Both the position numbers and the translations under genes were made by a program. A DNA stretch of 64,000 nucleotides from contig OY970278.1 of the NCBI GenBank assembly GCA_963715815.1, positions 248,001 to 312,000 of the forward strand. The letters run 5' to 3'. Positions 1 through 9,111 of the stretch are shown here, piece after piece. Below the pieces are notes generated by a model that saw nothing but the letters and a program-made list of their open reading frames with translations, did no database searches and was not told where the DNA came from. The first letter of the stretch is position 1; each line of letters opens with the position of its first letter. The DNA comes from JAFAMS01 sp963715815 (lineage in GTDB: Bacteria > Vulcanimicrobiota > Vulcanimicrobiia > Vulcanimicrobiales > Vulcanimicrobiaceae).

Positions 1-1531
1 CGGCTGCATCGTCGTCGCCTTCGGCCTTTTTTTCGGTGCTCGCGGCGACGATCGTCTTGATCGTAATGCTTCGCTTCGTAACGTTGGCAAGCGACTGACC
101 GGCAATCTCGAGCGGTTCCCCGCGCAGCATATTCAAGGTAGTCTCGTCGGGAACCGCAATCGTGAGCGTGTCGCCTTCAAAATCGACGAGCCGGGCACGC
201 GCCAGATGGCCGGAGATCGAGGGCTTCTTTGCGCGGATGCGATCGATGATCGTGGGCCAATGGTGTTCGAGACGTTGCAGCGTCAGCGTCTCGACCGGCG
301 CAGGCGGTGAGGGGATCGGGATTGGGGCTGCGGCAGCGGGCTTTGCGGCGCGCGCGGCGGTTTTGGGCGCGGGCTTGGCTGCCGGAGTGGGCGCGGGCGG
401 TGCGCCGCCTTCGAGTGCGGCAACCCGCGAGGCCAACGCGTCGAGCGTCGGATCCTCACCTTGCAGCATGTAACGCAGGACGGCCGTTTCGAGCTCGAGC
501 CGTGCGTTGCCGGAGAGGCGTGCTGCGGCGAGCGCATCCATCGTCAGGCGCAAACCGCGAACGATCCGGGCTTGCGGCGTTACGCCGGCGCGTTCGGCGG
601 CTCGCGCGGCATCGTCCGCTGAGAGATCGTGATCCAGTAGCTCCGGATCGATGCGCCCAACCAGCAGATGCCGCAGCTCGGCGATGAGTCCCCGGAGCAG
701 CGTCTGCATGTCCAAGCCTTCATCGCTCGCGCGCTCGATCGTACGCAGCGCCCGGACAGTTTCGCCCGCGAGCATCTCACCGAGCAGCTCCTGCGCCGTT
801 TGCTGACCGCTCGAGCCGAATGCAGCTTCGAAAGCTGCCAGGTCGACGTTCCCGCCCCCGAACGCCGCGGCTTGTTCGAGCATGGTCAGCGCATCGCGCA
901 GACCGCCTTCCGCGCGATACGCGATCGCGCCGAGTGCGGCATCGTCGATCGAAATATTTTCCGCTTCCGCAATCGTGCGCATGCGCGCGATCATCGCGGG
1001 GACGGCGATGCGCCGAAACGCGTAGCGCTGACAACGCGAGAGCACGGTCGGCGGGAGTGCTTCCGGTGCAGTCGTGCACAAAATGAACACGGCGTGCTCG
1101 GGCGGCTCTTCGAGCGTTTTCAAAAACGCATTTGCGCCCGCCGGTGTGATCATGTGCGCTTCGTCGATAATGTAGACTTTGCGCCGCATCGTCGTCGGTG
1201 CGAATTTCACCGCGTCGCGAAGCGCGCGAATCTCATCGATGCCGCGATTGCTCGCGGCGTCGATCTCGAGCACGTCGAGCGCAGTGCCGTCGAGAATCGA
1301 GCGACAATTCTCGCAGGTGTTGTCGGGCGTTGCGGTCGGACCGCGTTCGCAGTCGATGCAGCGTGCCAAGATCTTGGCAGCCGACGTCTTCCCCGAGCCG
1401 CGCGGCCCGGAGAAAAGATAGGCGTGCGCGAGGCGTCCCGTCTCCAGCGCCGTCGAGAGCGTTTGCACGACGGCATCCTGACCAACCAGCTCTGCGAACG
1501 TACGGGGCCGCCAGGTGCGATAAAGGGACAC
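1..1531 (-). CDS. dnaX: DNA polymerase III subunit gamma/tau (partial)
   Basis: Clamp-loader ATPase of the replicative polymerase. The minus-strand frame opens at a GTG (1531) with MSLYRTWRPRTFAELVGQ, the usual DnaX N-terminus, and runs off the left edge after about 510 codons. Visible motifs are Walker A GPRGSGKT (residues 42-49), zinc-binding cysteines at 58, 61, 73 and 76, and Walker B IIDEAH. The C-terminal third has an Ala/Pro-rich linker followed by a domain V-like segment. An A-AAA-AAG heptamer in the zero frame lies at 26-32, the same slippery sequence that makes gamma from tau in E. coli. The gene is divergent from recQ. The 3' end is outside the window, so tau length is unknown. Confidence 0.93.
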   Translation of the reverse strand, partial: MSLYRTWRPRTFAELVGQDAVVQTLSTALETGRLAHAYLFSGPRGSGKTSAAKILARCIDCERGPTATPDNTCENCRSILDGTALDVLEIDAASNRGIDEIRALRDAVKFAPTTMRRKVYIIDEAHMITPAGANAFLKTLEEPPEHAVFILCTTAPEALPPTVLSRCQRYAFRRIAVPAMIARMRTIAEAENISIDDAALGAIAYRAEGGLRDALTMLEQAAAFGGGNVDLAAFEAAFGSSGQQTAQELLGEMLAGETVRALRTIERASDEGLDMQTLLRGLIAELRHLLVGRIDPELLDHDLSADDAARAAERAGVTPQARIVRGLRLTMDALAAARLSGNARLELETAVLRYMLQGEDPTLDALASRVAALEGGAPPAPTPAAKPAPKTAARAAKPAAAAPIPIPSPPAPVETLTLQRLEHHWPTIIDRIRAKKPSISGHLARARLVDFEGDTLTIAVPDETTLNMLRGEPLEIAGQSLANVTKRSITIKTIVAASTEKKAEGDDDAA

Positions 1532-1715
1532 GCCGCGGGAGTTTGTGATGTCGTCCCAAGCCCCCTCGCCCCGGGGCCGGACGCGGTTTGGCGTTCGTGC
1601 TTCGTGGGTAGGAAATTCGCACGCGCCGGTAGAGACCGCGCTTGGTTTGTTGTCTAGACCCTGGGAATTTTCTCTACTAGTGGGTTTCTTTGCTACCGCC
1701 TAACTGGAGCAGACG

Positions 1716-3392
1716 TTGAATCTTCTAGCCGCCTTACAAGAGAAGTTCGGCTTCAAAGCATTTCACGCAGGACAAGAAGACGTCATCTCCCGCGTCATGG
1801 CGGGTCAAGATACGCTTGCGATCCTCGCAACGGGCGCTGGAAAAAGCTTATGCTATCAGCTTACGGCTCTGTTGCTCGACGGAACGACCGTGGTCGTCAG
1901 TCCGCTGATCGCACTCATGAAGGACCAGCTCGACATGCTCCGCGAGCGCGGGGTTACGGAAGTCGTTGCCCTCAATTCGACGCTCTCGGAAGACCAAGAA
2001 GCGGCGGCAATTGCGCGCATTGCGCGCGGTGAGATCAAGATCGTCTTCGTGACGCCGGAAAAACTCGAGGACGAGGCTTTCGTCGGCGTCTTAAAATTAC
2101 TGGCCGTCCCTCTTTTCGTGGTCGATGAAGCGCACTGCATAAGTCAGTGGGGCCACGATTTTCGTCCCGCGTATCTTGGACTCGGCCATGTAATCGCGGA
2201 GCTGAACAATCCTACGGTGTTGGCATTGACGGCGACCGCGACTCCCGCCGTTCGCGACGACATTCTCGTGCAGCTCGGCATTCCCGGGACGAAAGCCATC
2301 GTCAAAGGATTCGATCGTCCGAATTTACGCTACGAAGTCTTTCGGGCCGAATCGGAAAGTGCGAAGTTGCGGACCTTACGCGATCTCTTTAAGAGCGGTC
2401 TGAGCGGGACCGGCATCATCTATACCGCGACGATCAAGAATGCGCTCGAGGTCCAGGCCTATCTGCACGAGCACCTCGACCTGCCGTGTGCCGTGTATCA
2501 TTCGAAGCTGCAAAAGCACGATCGCGTCTCGGTGCACAATCTTTTCCAAGCCGAAGAGATTCGTGCCGTCGTCGCTACCAATGCGTTTGGCCTCGGCATC
2601 GACAAGGCCAACATCCGTTTCGTCGTTCACTACGATCTGCCGGGTTCGGTCGAAGCCTACACGCAAGAAGCCGGCCGCGCCGGCCGTGACGGAGATCCAT
2701 CGCGCTGCATCTTGCTCTACCGCATGAGCGACACCCGCGTTCAAAACTATTTCTTGACCGGCAAGTACCCGGATATCGAAGAAGTGCAGAAAGTCTTCGG
2801 GACCCTCGAGCTGTTCGGCGATCAGCCCGGCGGCGTATCGCTGACCGATCTGCGTAAGATTTCGCAGCTGCCGCTCACCAAGCTCAAAGTCGTCCTGGCC
2901 CTGCTCAAGAAGAGCGGCTACATTCTGGCGAGCGCCCGCGGCAAATATGCGTTGCCGCCCGCGACCGAGCGCCGGCGGATCCTCGACCTCGCCAATTACG
3001 AGACGAAGAAAGCATACGATCAGAGCAAGCTCGCAATGATGCTGCAGTACTGCGAGTCCGGATCTTGCCGCCGCAAGTTCATCCTGAATTATTTCGGCGA
3101 GGACTACGAACGTGAGAACTGCGGTGCGTGCGACAACTGCGCGCGCGAGCAGCAACGGCGATTGGCTGCTCCGCTTGGAGCGGGCGCAACCTTCAACGTC
3201 AAGCAGTCGAACGGAACGAATGGCTTCCGCATCGGCGACGCGGTCTCACATGCAAAGTTCGGGCAAGGCACGGTCGAGCGTAGCGAGAAAGACCTGGTAA
3301 CGGTGCTCTTCCCGAGCGTCGGCTACAAAACGCTGCTCGCATCCGCCGTGACGCGCGAGAGCGCGATGCCGGCCGCCGAGAAGATTGCATGA
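1716..3392 (+). CDS. recQ: ATP-dependent DNA helicase RecQ
   Basis: 3'-5' superfamily 2 helicase for recombination and fork repair. TTG start with GGAG seven bases upstream. Motifs in order are the Gln motif region (about residue 20), Walker A ATGAGKS (38-44), the DEAH box in VVDEAHCISQWGHDFRP (about 134-150) and motif VI QEAGRAGRDG. A zinc-binding module follows, with cysteines near 446, 451, 469, 472 and 475. At 558 aa it lacks an HRDC domain. The last 50 residues (RIGDAVSHAKFGQGTV...) instead resemble the small beta-barrel tail found at the C-terminus of UvrD/PcrA helicases (DUF3553-like). The tail assignment is by eye; the helicase assignment is secure. Confidence 0.93.
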   Translation: MNLLAALQEKFGFKAFHAGQEDVISRVMAGQDTLAILATGAGKSLCYQLTALLLDGTTVVVSPLIALMKDQLDMLRERGVTEVVALNSTLSEDQEAAAIARIARGEIKIVFVTPEKLEDEAFVGVLKLLAVPLFVVDEAHCISQWGHDFRPAYLGLGHVIAELNNPTVLALTATATPAVRDDILVQLGIPGTKAIVKGFDRPNLRYEVFRAESESAKLRTLRDLFKSGLSGTGIIYTATIKNALEVQAYLHEHLDLPCAVYHSKLQKHDRVSVHNLFQAEEIRAVVATNAFGLGIDKANIRFVVHYDLPGSVEAYTQEAGRAGRDGDPSRCILLYRMSDTRVQNYFLTGKYPDIEEVQKVFGTLELFGDQPGGVSLTDLRKISQLPLTKLKVVLALLKKSGYILASARGKYALPPATERRRILDLANYETKKAYDQSKLAMMLQYCESGSCRRKFILNYFGEDYERENCGACDNCAREQQRRLAAPLGAGATFNVKQSNGTNGFRIGDAVSHAKFGQGTVERSEKDLVTVLFPSVGYKTLLASAVTRESAMPAAEKIA

Positions 3393-3408
3393 CACATAGG
3401 AAGGTTCG

Positions 3409-5100
3409 TTGCGCGTACTCTTCGCGTCGATCGCGTTCGGCGTTCTCTCTTGTATTTGTGCTGCCGGCATCGTCCGCGCGCAGCAAAACGCCCCCGTCCC
3501 GGCGCCGAGCGGACCGGTAAATCCCGTGGCGCCGACGGCAACGCCGACGCCGCCACCCGGAGAAACGCCGCCGGCTACGCCCGGGCCACTGGGCTCACCC
3601 ACTCCGCCGCCGACTCCAACACCAACTCCAACGCCGGTACCGATCACGGCCGAACCGGCTTCACTCTCCGTCTCGCCGGGCAACACGACGACCCTTCGAG
3701 CCAATGGCGTTTTCGGCACGCTGGCTGCGAAGATCGCCGATCCATCGCTTGCAATTATCAGCACGATCGATCAAGCCACACGCACCGTCGCAATCGCCGG
3801 CGTGGCTCCAGGGTTGACGGCCGTAACTTTGAGCGACGACCGCGGAATAACGCACGATGTTCCGATACGCATCGCATATCTCGCGGGATCAATTGCGTCT
3901 GAGACGTCCGTTCGCATTACCGGAAATCCCGCGACGACGCGTTTCATCCGAAAGATCGCGGCGCAAGCTGCGAGCAATGCCGCCATCTTACGCCCGGGTG
4001 CGACGGTCGCGGTCGATCCGAGTTCGGTTCAAGGCTCGCACGATTTGTCCGTCAGCGACCTAATGAGCGTCGACGTTCCACTGCAGCTCAACGGTACCGA
4101 CTATTTCTCCGTCGCGGGGACGACGCGCGTTCATTTCGAGAACGTTGCGCTGCCCCACATCCGGCCGTCGCGTTTGATGGTCAGCGATTATCCCGAACAG
4201 CTGCACGAGAACGGCGTGTTGTTCACGGCGACGGTCGATCGGACCGCACCGCAACGATTTCTCTACTATCACTACAATCCGGCCGATCAGCCCGCACGTC
4301 GCATCTTGCTGCGCGCGCAAAATCCATCGTCGCAGCCCGCGACGCTGCAGTTTATCACCGGTGAAGCCGGCCCGGGGCCGAACGAAATGGAAATCGGTCA
4401 CACATCGACGGTTCGTTTCCTCGTGCGCGAGGCGCAGAATGAAGGCAACGTCGTCGTCGTTCCGCCGAACAGCACGGTGACGCTCGTAAATCAATCGCTG
4501 CCGCCTCAAACGTCCGTCAGCAATCTCATACAGCTACGCGAGCTCGACGGCGATCCGGTTGCGCTAACGCTCGTCGCGCAGAACGCAACCGACCCACTCG
4601 ACCGAGCCGTCGACTCCGCGACGCTGCTCGAAAGTCAGGTCAAGCATGCTCGCGGAGTCTATCGTGTACCTGAATTCTACTTCGACTACACGTACACGAT
4701 CGACCCGAGCGGCAACGATCTGGAGATGCCGATCGGTCAGCTGCCGCTGCCGAATCTGCGCGAAGGCGAAGCGCTCGCGGGCGATTACGGCGTCATGCAG
4801 TCGATCAACCTCACGATCGTCAATCCGACGGCCGGACAAGTACCGATTGCGCTCTACGAAAACCCGCGCGGTGGCCGCGCGACCGGGACGTATTTGATCG
4901 ATCGCACGCTCGTGCAATCCCATGCAGTCGCAGCCTTCACGAAATGGAAATTGCGCGAATATCGCGTCCCGCCGCACTCGACGTTCCGCATCACGATCGT
5001 CACGATGCCCGAAGGGGGTTCCTCATATCCGGTGCGCTTGATCGTTGCCCCTGACGACGGCAGCGCATCGCCGGGTTCACCGACCTCGCCCGTCTATTAG
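3409..5100 (+). CDS. Secreted protein with Pro/Thr-rich linker and Big-like domain
   Basis: Function unknown. TTG start behind a good AGGAAGG site. Residues 1-24 form a signal peptide ending in ...AGIVRAQQ. Residues about 25-78 are a low-complexity Pro/Thr/Ala linker with TPTPTPTP tracts. The next 75 residues (PASLSVSPGNTTTLRA...) look like a bacterial Ig-like (Big_2) domain. The remaining 400 residues are beta-strand rich with no catalytic motif that I recognise and no C-terminal anchor. It follows recQ by 16 bases but is unlikely to be functionally linked. It is probably a periplasmic or surface protein. Confidence 0.75.
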   Translation: MRVLFASIAFGVLSCICAAGIVRAQQNAPVPAPSGPVNPVAPTATPTPPPGETPPATPGPLGSPTPPPTPTPTPTPVPITAEPASLSVSPGNTTTLRANGVFGTLAAKIADPSLAIISTIDQATRTVAIAGVAPGLTAVTLSDDRGITHDVPIRIAYLAGSIASETSVRITGNPATTRFIRKIAAQAASNAAILRPGATVAVDPSSVQGSHDLSVSDLMSVDVPLQLNGTDYFSVAGTTRVHFENVALPHIRPSRLMVSDYPEQLHENGVLFTATVDRTAPQRFLYYHYNPADQPARRILLRAQNPSSQPATLQFITGEAGPGPNEMEIGHTSTVRFLVREAQNEGNVVVVPPNSTVTLVNQSLPPQTSVSNLIQLRELDGDPVALTLVAQNATDPLDRAVDSATLLESQVKHARGVYRVPEFYFDYTYTIDPSGNDLEMPIGQLPLPNLREGEALAGDYGVMQSINLTIVNPTAGQVPIALYENPRGGRATGTYLIDRTLVQSHAVAAFTKWKLREYRVPPHSTFRITIVTMPEGGSSYPVRLIVAPDDGSASPGSPTSPVY

Positions 5101-5104
5101 CGCG

Positions 5105-6097
5105 CTACTTGCGGTTGCGAAAGCGCGCGACCATCTCGCGCGCAAACGTCATCGCCGAATCTTTGGCTTCTTCGTAGAGATGCGCGGCATCGGTCGCACT
5201 CATCTGGCGTCCGTGCTCGTAGAAGAACATCGTGCCTTCGCCGACGACGATCGTACCGGCGTATGCGATTGCGCCTTTGATTGCAATTCCCGCAACGGGG
5301 ATGAACCCCGAGAGCTCGCGCGAGAGCGCGCGCCAACCGAAACCGCCGCCGATGACGGGAACCAGCTCCCACAAACGCTGCAGATCGGGATCGCGTCCGT
5401 AGCACGCGCCCACTTGCAGCACAAGCGCCATCTGCAATCCGGTGATCGCGAACATGTCGCCGGCTGAGGCAATCGGTCCGATTACGAGCCCCGCAAGCGG
5501 AACGTGATCGAGCACTGCGCTCGCGGCCGCGATTGTCAACGCGCGCCGCGCGCAATCGCGGGTCAGCTTCGCCGCGCAAAATTCGCGCAGTACCGGTAAG
5601 CGGCGTGCGACCGCAACTTCGGAACCCGAACATGCTTGCACGAGATGCGGGAAAAACGCGGTGCGCAATTCGGCAAGAGAGAGCGCGCTGACGGCATATT
5701 CGCCGATCTTTCCGTTCTCGGGTGCCGTCAGCGGATGGGCGGCTACAAGCTCGGGATGGACGGTCAGCTTGAAGAGCGGCAACTTCAGCGCCAGCATCGG
5801 CGCAAAATCGACGCTTTCGTGATCGCCCGGACGCCCGAGGAAAACGATTGCTTTTGCGTCCTCGGGCGAGACCGGCGGTTGCCCGACGAACACGGTCTCG
5901 ATCGTCGCGGCCGCATCGGCTGGGATCATACCGTCGTGTCCCGAGAGCAAGAGCGCGCGCAGGTCGCCGACGAGCGCGAGATCGCCGCACAAAAAGATGC
6001 GGAACGGACGCTTCGCTTCGGCGCGAATCGACATGACGTCGATGCCGCCGCGAATTCGGCGAAAGAAGTCAGCTCCCCCGAGCACGGTGGATCTCAT
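5105..6097 (-). CDS. DUF697/YcjF-like membrane-associated protein
   Basis: A 330-residue protein. The N-terminal half (FRIFLCGD..., AKAIVFLGRP) looks like a nucleotide-binding or receiver-type alpha/beta fold without a clear P-loop. The C-terminal half carries the Ala/Gly-rich amphipathic helices and conserved GxxP pattern (DHVPLAGLVIGPIASAGDMFAITGLQ...) typical of DUF697/YcjF proteins. In that family the domain often follows a GTPase and associates with membranes. The stop lies 4 bases beyond the convergent secreted-protein gene. Start choice is uncertain: internal Met codons at about residues 21-22 are also possible. The family call rests on the C-terminal half. Confidence 0.6.
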   Translation of the reverse strand: MRSTVLGGADFFRRIRGGIDVMSIRAEAKRPFRIFLCGDLALVGDLRALLLSGHDGMIPADAAATIETVFVGQPPVSPEDAKAIVFLGRPGDHESVDFAPMLALKLPLFKLTVHPELVAAHPLTAPENGKIGEYAVSALSLAELRTAFFPHLVQACSGSEVAVARRLPVLREFCAAKLTRDCARRALTIAAASAVLDHVPLAGLVIGPIASAGDMFAITGLQMALVLQVGACYGRDPDLQRLWELVPVIGGGFGWRALSRELSGFIPVAGIAIKGAIAYAGTIVVGEGTMFFYEHGRQMSATDAAHLYEEAKDSAMTFAREMVARFRNRK

Positions 6098-6135
6098 GTG
6101 GCTACTCTACCCGCACGCAGTCGTCAGTGTTTCGC

Positions 6136-8157
6136 CTAAACCGGATGACCCGAAGCTTCTTTGGCCGGATCGTCCACGTAGTCCAAATACGTCAGACCCA
6201 AAAATATCTCGAGCGATTTTGCGCGCATGCCGCGCGCATTGGCAACCTCGATGATCGAGCGGTTCTCGGCCTTCGCTTCCTTGACGATGCTTTGGGGCGT
6301 TGCATCGGTGCCTGCGGCAACGATCGTCGCGGCTACGGATTCGCCGGGCGTTAGGTCGTACTGCACGATCTCATCATACGTCAGCTCCATGTTGGGAAAG
6401 CGGATCGCGAGCGCACGCCGCAACGTCTCGTAACGTTCGCTCGGGAAGCCGAGCCCAAGCAGCGTGATGCGCGTCTGAACTTGTTGCGCGCGCGCCATGT
6501 CGACGAGCTGTTCGGATTGTGAAGCAGCCAAGGCTGCATCGTTGAGCGCCGCTACGGCGTCGTTCATCGTCGGCGTCAGCGCCTTGAAGTCCCACTCCGA
6601 GATGTCGCCGAAGCCGTCACTGTGCAGATGCGAGAGATACTTGAAGAACTGGTCGACTTTTCCCAGGCCAACGTCGAGCACTGCGAGTGAGGCGCGCGCC
6701 GCATCGGCGGCACGAATCGACTCGCCGTTTTGCACCGACATGTCGTTGAACAGCTTGGGATAGCTCGGGAAAAGCGCGAGTGACGAAGGCGGCGGCTGAT
6801 CGAGCTTGAGCGGCGCGCCCATCTCGTCGAAGATTGCCGCATTGTCTTTGACCATTCCCGATTCTTTGTTCTTTTGCAGCGTTCCGATATCGGCAATCGT
6901 CGTCGACGATTTGCCGAGCGTAGCGTCGAGCGCGCGTGACATCGCGTAGAGGTTCTTCATGACGACCTCGAGACGCGAATGCGGCTTGGGCTGTACTTGC
7001 CAGATGCCGTACGGCAAGCTATAAGCGATCGCTTCGATGCGATTCTTGATTGCTTTGAGCTGGGCCTGAGCGGCGGTGCGTCGTGCTTCGAGGAGCGTGA
7101 CGGCGCGCGCTTCGTCGGATTGAGCCATGGCGAACTGATCTTTGAGCGGCTGCAGGTTAGCCCTGAGCAAATCCGTCTTCTTGACGCTTTCGCGCAGCGC
7201 CAGCAAATGCGTGTTTGCCAGCTGCGTGGCTTGCTCGTTTCCGAGCGCCGCGACTTGCGAGAGCGTTTGCTCGCTCTTGGAGCTCTGACCGAGTGCGAGC
7301 TGCATGTCGCCCATGCCGAGTTCGGCTTGCGCGTTGTTCGGTTCGCGCTTGAGGATCTGCGCGAATTCGATCGAAGCCATGCTGTAGCGGCCTTCGTTCT
7401 GATTGTGCAGCGCGGTGACGAGCAGCTGATCGTTCGAGCGTTTCTCGAAATTGACGTCGGGATTCGCGAGCAGCGCTTTCACGCGTTCCGGCGCCGCCGG
7501 ATGATCCGCGAAGTACCGGTCGATGATGCTGTTGTGTTCCGCATGCGTCGCGTTCAGATGCTGCATGAACGAGACGGCCGCGTATGGATCGTAGCCCGCA
7601 CGCGTCATCAGCAGGACGCCGTAGGCGTCCGCCTCACTTTCGTCTTGACGCGACCACTTGGCGAAGAGTCCGGCTTCGGCGAACTGCCCGAACTGCCAGA
7701 TCAGCGGCGAGAACAGCGAGCCGATCGAAAAGAGGATGTTCGCGATCGTCATCTTGTTCTGGAGCATCACGACGTGACGGCGCTCGTTGTGGCCCGTTTC
7801 GTGGCCGATGACGGCAGCCAGCTCGTCGTCGGACTGTACGAAATCAAGCGTGCCTTCATTGATGTAGATGAAGCCGCCGATAGTCGTGAACGCGTTGACG
7901 TCGCCCGCGTCGAGTACTTTGATCGAATAGGGGAGATCTTTGCGTGCGACTTGCGCCCAGAGTTTCTTCGCGACGTCATTGACCCACGCGTTTTCGAGCG
8001 GATCCTTGATGATCGTGTAGCTGTCTTGCACCTGCCGGTCGGTCTGCTGGCCGGCCTGAATTTCGGTGCCCGTCGAGGTTGCGAAGGCCGGGTGTGCCGG
8101 GGTGTAGGCACACAGCAGCATCAGAATGAGTGCAATGGCTAGCGCGCGTCGTCTCAT
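6136..8157 (-). CDS. Secreted M48 family metalloprotease with TPR-like and C-terminal domains
   Basis: Zinc endopeptidase of the BepA/YfgC type, probably in envelope protein quality control. The ATG at 8157 has GGGGAAA upstream and begins a signal peptide (MRRRALAIALILMLLCAYTP...AFA). A longer in-frame opening to 8490 would overlap minC and reads as non-coding, so it was not used. The peptidase domain has HETGH (HExxH) and the third zinc ligand in ESEADAYG. After it come a short TPR-like stretch (REPNNAQAELGMGDMQLALG), a long helical/coiled region and a C-terminal module of about 70 residues (DLTPGESVAATIV...) resembling those that bind cell-wall or substrate. At 673 aa it is longer than BepA. 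Confidence 0.85.
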   Translation of the reverse strand: MRRRALAIALILMLLCAYTPAHPAFATSTGTEIQAGQQTDRQVQDSYTIIKDPLENAWVNDVAKKLWAQVARKDLPYSIKVLDAGDVNAFTTIGGFIYINEGTLDFVQSDDELAAVIGHETGHNERRHVVMLQNKMTIANILFSIGSLFSPLIWQFGQFAEAGLFAKWSRQDESEADAYGVLLMTRAGYDPYAAVSFMQHLNATHAEHNSIIDRYFADHPAAPERVKALLANPDVNFEKRSNDQLLVTALHNQNEGRYSMASIEFAQILKREPNNAQAELGMGDMQLALGQSSKSEQTLSQVAALGNEQATQLANTHLLALRESVKKTDLLRANLQPLKDQFAMAQSDEARAVTLLEARRTAAQAQLKAIKNRIEAIAYSLPYGIWQVQPKPHSRLEVVMKNLYAMSRALDATLGKSSTTIADIGTLQKNKESGMVKDNAAIFDEMGAPLKLDQPPPSSLALFPSYPKLFNDMSVQNGESIRAADAARASLAVLDVGLGKVDQFFKYLSHLHSDGFGDISEWDFKALTPTMNDAVAALNDAALAASQSEQLVDMARAQQVQTRITLLGLGFPSERYETLRRALAIRFPNMELTYDEIVQYDLTPGESVAATIVAAGTDATPQSIVKEAKAENRSIIEVANARGMRAKSLEIFLGLTYLDYVDDPAKEASGHPV

Positions 8158-8325
8158 GGCATGTTTCCCCGATCGGGCCGCGATGGAAGCGTTGGCTTCG
8201 ACGGGAGCCTCATCAGGTTCTGCCGTGTGGAGCGCCCGTGGACGCAGTGTGAGTAAGCCGAGTTTCTTGTGCACCGGCTGTGAAGAGAGCAGGGCGAGCG
8301 CCCAGCGCGTAGGCAAACGCGCCGG
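8158..8325. promoter_or_regulatory. Divergent intergenic region between M48 protease and min operon
   Basis: 168 bases with no open frame that looks coding. It must hold the promoters of the protease gene (minus) and the min operon (plus). I see no convincing -35/-10 pair and no recognisable riboswitch core. Confidence 0.4.
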
Positions 8326-9111
8326 ATGATTCGCGCCAAGGCAGGCGGGCTGGAAATTATCTTCTCCGGCCGGCTCTTCGCTGATGCACATGACGAGCTC
8401 CGCGAGCGGCTCGCCGCGGCTCCGGATTTCTATCGCGGCTCGAGCGCGACTGTCGTGCTCGCCGAGGTGCCTTCGGCCGGCGACCTTCACCTAATCGCGT
8501 CGACGCTCAGCGAGGCTGGGATCGAATGGGACGGTGCGTACGGCCTCGAGGGTGGTGTCGCTCCGCTACCCAAGCGCGAGCCGCCCCGCGAAGTCGAACT
8601 CTCCGACAGCGCGCGTTCGCTAGTCGCCGATTTCGAAGGCGCCCGCAAAGATCTGGCCGGCCGCCGGCAGCGCGGCGAACGTCGCTTTAAGCCCGCGCTC
8701 GTCCCAGTTGCGCCACGCGCCGTTCCCGCGCCGCAGCCGGAACCTCCCTCGGCAGTCCTCTACCATCGCGGCACGCTGCGGGGCGGACAGTCGCTCGCAA
8801 ACGTCGGGCACATCGTGGTCGTCGGCGACGTCAATCCCGGCGCCGAGCTGGTCGCAGGCGGTGACATCGTCGTCTTCGGCGCGCTGCGCGGCGTCGCACA
8901 TGCGGGAGCGCAAGGCGATCGCAGTGCGCGCGTCTACGCGCTCGTCCTCGAACCGACACAGCTTCGAATCGCAACGACGATCGCGGCGGGGGCCGAGCGC
9001 ACCGGCCCGCCGGTCCCCGAGGAAGCTTTCTTAGCGGAAGCCGGCGATCGCATCGCGATTGCACCGGCCGGTCAACCCCCACACCTCAAATCGACAGCGG
9101 AGCAACAATGA
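8326..9111 (+). CDS. minC: Septum site-determining protein MinC
   Basis: FtsZ polymerisation inhibitor. The N-terminal 90 residues (GLEIIFSG...) match the MinC N-domain in shape. The C-terminal beta-helix is clear: YHRGTLRGGQSLANVGHIVVVGDVNPGAELVAGGDIVVFGALRGVAHAGA is the classic MinC pattern, split here only for description, at about residues 145-195. A Pro/Ala linker joins the two. First gene of minC-minD-minD-minE; its stop overlaps the next start as ATGA. A short C-terminal extension (about 25 residues) follows the beta-helix. Confidence 0.93.
   Translation: MIRAKAGGLEIIFSGRLFADAHDELRERLAAAPDFYRGSSATVVLAEVPSAGDLHLIASTLSEAGIEWDGAYGLEGGVAPLPKREPPREVELSDSARSLVADFEGARKDLAGRRQRGERRFKPALVPVAPRAVPAPQPEPPSAVLYHRGTLRGGQSLANVGHIVVVGDVNPGAELVAGGDIVVFGALRGVAHAGAQGDRSARVYALVLEPTQLRIATTIAAGAERTGPPVPEEAFLAEAGDRIAIAPAGQPPHLKSTAEQQ

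Noticed and set aside
668..1657. Plus-strand frame antisense to dnaX
   Set aside because: The minus strand has all DnaX motifs; this frame has no domain and a shadow-like Arg-rich composition.
6979..8142. Long plus-strand frame antisense to the M48 protease gene
   Set aside because: Composition is that of a shadow frame in high-GC DNA; no recognisable domain and the opposite strand is clearly coding.
8158..8325. Possible riboswitch or small RNA upstream of the M48 protease gene
   Set aside because: No conserved core of any riboswitch class I know could be matched; short GC-rich stems occur by chance in this DNA.
8158..8490. Long N-terminal extension of the M48 protease gene
   Set aside because: It would overlap minC by 165 bases and precede an evident signal peptide; no family member has it.
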